Positions 36,876-38,959 of a DNA stretch of 38,959 nucleotides are shown here, in pieces; positions within the stretch are counted from its first letter, which is position 1; each line of letters starts with the position of its first letter. Position numbers and translations under genes: made by a program. The notes below the pieces were generated by a model. That model worked only from the letters and a program-made list of their open reading frames with translations, was not told the origin of the DNA and did not search any database. The DNA is from Miniimonas arenae (GTDB lineage Bacteria; Actinomycetota; Actinomycetes; Actinomycetales; Beutenbergiaceae), in the NCBI RefSeq assembly GCF_006351005.1, contig NZ_VENP01000031.1, forward strand, positions 1 to 38,959, given 5' to 3'.

Positions 36876-37970
36876 GTGAGCCAGCCCCCGGTCCAGCCTC
36901 TGGTCGACCCCTCGGTACCGCCGTTGGTCCTGGGCATCGAGTCCACCTGCGACGAGACGGGCGTGGCCCTCGTGCGGGGTCGCGAGCTGCTCGCCGACGT
37001 GACCGCGTCGTCCATGGACGAGCACGCCCGGTACGGCGGGATCGTGCCCGAGGTGGCCTCCCGCGCGCACCTCGAGGCGCTGCTGCCGTCGCTGGAGGCG
37101 GCGCTCGCGAGCGCCGAGGTGACGCTCGCGGACGTGGACGCGATCGCCGTCGCCTCGGGTCCTGGCCTCGTGGGATCGCTGACGGTCGGGACGGCGGGCG
37201 CGAAGGCGCTCGCGCTCGGCCTCGGGGTGCCGCTGTACGGCGTGAACCACGTGGTGGGCCACGCCGCCGTGGACGAGCTCGTGCACGGCCCGTTCCCCGA
37301 GCGGTTCCTCGCACTCGTCGTGTCCGGAGGGCACTCCTCGCTGCTGCTCGTGCGGGACATCGCGACGGACGTCGTCGAGCTCGGACAGACCCTGGACGAC
37401 GCCGCGGGCGAGGCGTTCGACAAGGTGGGTCGGCTGCTGGGTCTGCCCTATCCGGGCGGGCCGCACGTCGACCGGCTGGCGCGCGAGGGCGACCCGACCG
37501 CGATCCCGTTCCCGCGTGGCCTGTCGAAGGGGCGCGAGCTGCTGCGCCACCCGTACGACTTCTCGTTCTCGGGCCTGAAGACCTCGGTGGCGCGCTACCT
37601 CGAGGCGCGCGAGGCGTCGGGTGAGCCGTTCTCGCGGGCGGATGTGGCGGCGTCGTTCTCCGAGGCGGTGGCCGATGTGCTCGTGACGAAGACGCTGCGC
37701 GCGTGCGAGGAGCACGGGGCGGACACGCTCGTCGTCGGGGGCGGGTTCTCCGCCAACTCGCGGCTGCGCGAGCTCGCCGCGGAGCGCTGCGCGCAGGCGG
37801 GGGTCGAGCTGCGGATCCCGCCGATCCGCTACTGCACCGACAACGGCGCGATGATCGCGGCGCTGGGCTCCGCCGTCGTGCGCGCGGGGCTGCCGTCGTC
37901 GCCGCTCGACCTCGCGGTCGACTCGCAGATGTCGCTCTCGGTGCCGGTGGTGCTGCCGCCTGCGGAGTGA
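36876..37970 (+). CDS. tsaD: tRNA N6-threonylcarbamoyladenosine transferase TsaD
   Basis: Catalytic subunit that attaches threonylcarbamoyl to A37 of tRNA. The 364-residue protein has an 18-residue tail, then [15 protein letters not shown] (19-33), the metal ligands His125 and His129 in [57 protein letters not shown] and [12 protein letters not shown], all intact. GTG 36876 has a leaderless-type box and no ribosome site. Normally continuous with tsaB and rimI; here a reverse gene of 615 bp intervenes. Confidence 0.96.
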   Translation: MSQPPVQPLVDPSVPPLVLGIESTCDETGVALVRGRELLADVTASSMDEHARYGGIVPEVASRAHLEALLPSLEAALASAEVTLADVDAIAVASGPGLVGSLTVGTAGAKALALGLGVPLYGVNHVVGHAAVDELVHGPFPERFLALVVSGGHSSLLLVRDIATDVVELGQTLDDAAGEAFDKVGRLLGLPYPGGPHVDRLAREGDPTAIPFPRGLSKGRELLRHPYDFSFSGLKTSVARYLEAREASGEPFSRADVAASFSEAVADVLVTKTLRACEEHGADTLVVGGGFSANSRLRELAAERCAQAGVELRIPPIRYCTDNGAMIAALGSAVVRAGLPSSPLDLAVDSQMSLSVPVVLPPAE

Positions 37971-38003
37971 AGCCGCCTGCTGAGGACTGCCCTCCGCGAC
38001 GCT

Positions 38004-38128
38004 TTGACTGGTCGCCCCGACGGATTGACTGGCCAGATCGCCGTGAGCCGTCTCGACGGCGGTGTTTCCCCAGGTCGCGGTGACCGCGGAGAACTCTGAC
38101 CAGTCCGTGTGCGCAGGCGACCAGTCAA
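38004..38128. repeat. 125-bp symmetric inverted-repeat element
   Basis: The arms start with an exact 13-bp inverted repeat, TTGACTGGTCGCC (38004-38016) and GGCGACCAGTCAA (38116-38128). Inside, GACTGGCCAGA (38027-38037) matches TCTGACCAGTC (38095-38105) except for one position. The four GACTGG/CCAGTC cores are 21 bp apart on each side and exactly symmetric about 38066. The centre holds two further hairpins, GCCGT/ACGGC (38047-38060) and CGCGG/CCGCG (38076-38088). It lies between tsaD and the GNAT gene. Confidence 0.8.
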
Positions 38129-38153
38129 TGTGTCAGCGAGGCGGCCCCGGTGG

Positions 38154-38159
38154 CACGAT
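38154..38159 (+). promoter_or_regulatory. -10 box of the GNAT gene
   Basis: CACGAT stands exactly 6 nt before ATG 38166, with no ribosome site, as in the other leaderless-type genes. Confidence 0.35.
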
Positions 38160-38165
38160 CGGGCC

Positions 38166-38831
38166 ATGTCGCTGACCGACCTCTGGCCGGCCGCGGGCGT
38201 TCGCGTCCGCGCCGGCGACCTCGAGCTGCGGTGGATCGACGACGACCTGCTCGTCGCCCTCGCCGAGCTCGCCTCCCGCGGCGTGCACGTGCCCGACGCC
38301 ATGCCGTTCACGGTTCCGTGGACGCGCGGCACTCCCACGCAGGTCGCGCGCAGCGTGATCGCCTACCAGTGGGCCGCGCGCGGCCGCGTCGGTCCCGACG
38401 ACCTTCGGCTCGAGCTCGCGGTTCTCGTCGACGGCGTGCCGGTCGGCATCCAGGGCGCGGGCGGCGCCGACTGGGCGGTCATGCGCACGGCGGAGACCGG
38501 GTCGTGGCTCGGACTCGAGCACCAGGGACGCGGCATCGGCACGCGGATGCGCGTGCTCATGCTCGCGCTGCTCTTCGACGGACTTGGCGCCGAGGAGGTG
38601 ACGTCGGCGGCCTGGCTCGACAACCCGGCGTCCCACGCGGTCTCGCGCCGCGTCGGGTACGAGGACAACGGCATGCGGCGGCTCGTCCGCGAGGGTGGCG
38701 TCGCGATCAACCAGGGCTACCGGATGGCCCGGCCGCGGTGGGAGCAGGTGCGCGAGGCGAACCTCGCGCTGCTCGCCGGCCCGATCGTGCTCGACGGCGT
38801 CGCTCGCCTGCGCGAGCAACTCGCGGAGTAG
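38166..38831 (+). CDS. GNAT-family N-acetyltransferase
   Basis: A 221-residue acetyltransferase of RimJ/RimL-like type. The acetyl-CoA loop is HQGRGIGTRM (119-128). LDNPASHAVSRRVGYEDNG (151-169) is the conserved acceptor-side segment. The N-terminal VRAGDLELRWIDDDLL is also typical. The substrate is not predictable from sequence. Chosen start ATG 38166 gives MSLTDLWPAAG; an in-frame start at 38109 would run into the inverted-repeat element. It lies alone between two repeat elements. Confidence 0.85.
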   Translation: MSLTDLWPAAGVRVRAGDLELRWIDDDLLVALAELASRGVHVPDAMPFTVPWTRGTPTQVARSVIAYQWAARGRVGPDDLRLELAVLVDGVPVGIQGAGGADWAVMRTAETGSWLGLEHQGRGIGTRMRVLMLALLFDGLGAEEVTSAAWLDNPASHAVSRRVGYEDNGMRRLVREGGVAINQGYRMARPRWEQVREANLALLAGPIVLDGVARLREQLAE

Positions 38832-38875
38832 GCGGCGTACGAGGCCGCGCCGAGGGGCTCGCGGGCAACAGAGAT

Positions 38876-38959
38876 CCTCTCGCGAAAGGACGGACTTCCT
38901 CTCGCGAAAGGACGGACTTCCTCTCGCGAAAGGACGGACTTCCTCTCGCGAAAGGACGG
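38876..38959. repeat. 22-bp tandem repeat array, at least 3.8 copies, open at the window end
   Basis: Copies at 38876-38897, 38898-38919, 38920-38941 and 38942-38959 (cut by the window). All have the 19-nt core CCTCTCGCGAAAGGACGGA seen at 21840, here followed by CTT. It begins 44 nt after the GNAT stop. The array continues beyond the sequence. Confidence 0.92.

Noticed and set aside
21840-38959. The 22-bp arrays as CRISPR
   Set aside because: Repeats are directly abutting with no spacers of 30 nt or so, and no cas genes are nearby.

Overview
This is a gene-dense window from a very GC-rich genome. GTG starts are frequent, stop/start overlaps of the GTGA and TGATG type are common, and many genes have a TANNNT-like box 6-8 nt before the start codon. 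Together with an actinobacterial EF-Tu (DAPGH in G3), a mycothiol-dependent MDMPI-type protein and a DUF5709-like protein, this points to an actinomycete, probably order Micrococcales (Cellulomonas-like). The lineage is inferred from gene style, not proven. I see no rRNA, tRNA, CRISPR array, prophage or insertion sequence.

Region 1 (1-20329) is the fused ribosomal super-cluster, all on the + strand: str (rpsL-rpsG-fusA-tuf), S10 (rpsJ-rplC-rplD-rplW-rplB-rpsS-rplV-rpsC-rplP-rpmC-rpsQ), spc (rplN-rplX-rplE-rpsN-rpsH-rplF-rplR-rpsE-rpmD-rplO-secY-adk) and alpha (infA-rpmJ-rpsM-rpsK-rpoA-rplQ). Between adk and infA there is no map, and between rpsK and rpoA there is no rpsD. Strong GC hairpins sit at most sub-operon borders: after rpsG, tuf, rplO, rpsK and rplQ, and before rpsH, rpsM and infA. 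The leaders of rpsL (about 220 nt), rpsJ (about 280 nt) and infA (about 150 nt) are long and structured.

Region 2 (20330-24032) is accessory: an alpha/beta hydrolase whose first codons contain a 17-bp UUCG hairpin, an MDMPI-type mycothiol-dependent protein, a 22-bp tandem-repeat array, a ROK-type kinase divergent from truA, and a DUF5709-like protein convergent with truA.

Region 3 (24033-38165) starts with rplM-rpsI-glmM and a DedA protein, followed by coaA divergent from a long operon-like run glmS-acpS-nnrD-alr-tsaE-tsaB-rimI, then tsaD. It joins amino-sugar and cell-wall precursor supply (glmM, glmS, alr), cofactor supply and repair (coaA, acpS, nnrD) and tRNA t6A37 synthesis (tsaE, tsaB, tsaD). 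The rimI gene is fused in frame to a complete tandem-rhodanese (3-mercaptopyruvate-sulfurtransferase-like) module, and a reverse-strand nitroreductase separates it from tsaD.

Region 4 (37971-38959) holds a 125-bp symmetric inverted-repeat element with potential to fold as a multibranched RNA, a GNAT acetyltransferase gene, and a second array of the same 22-bp repeat running off the window end. The most interesting items are the RimI-sulfurtransferase fusion, the 125-bp element, the dispersed 22-bp repeat family, and the structured leaders of the ribosomal operons.
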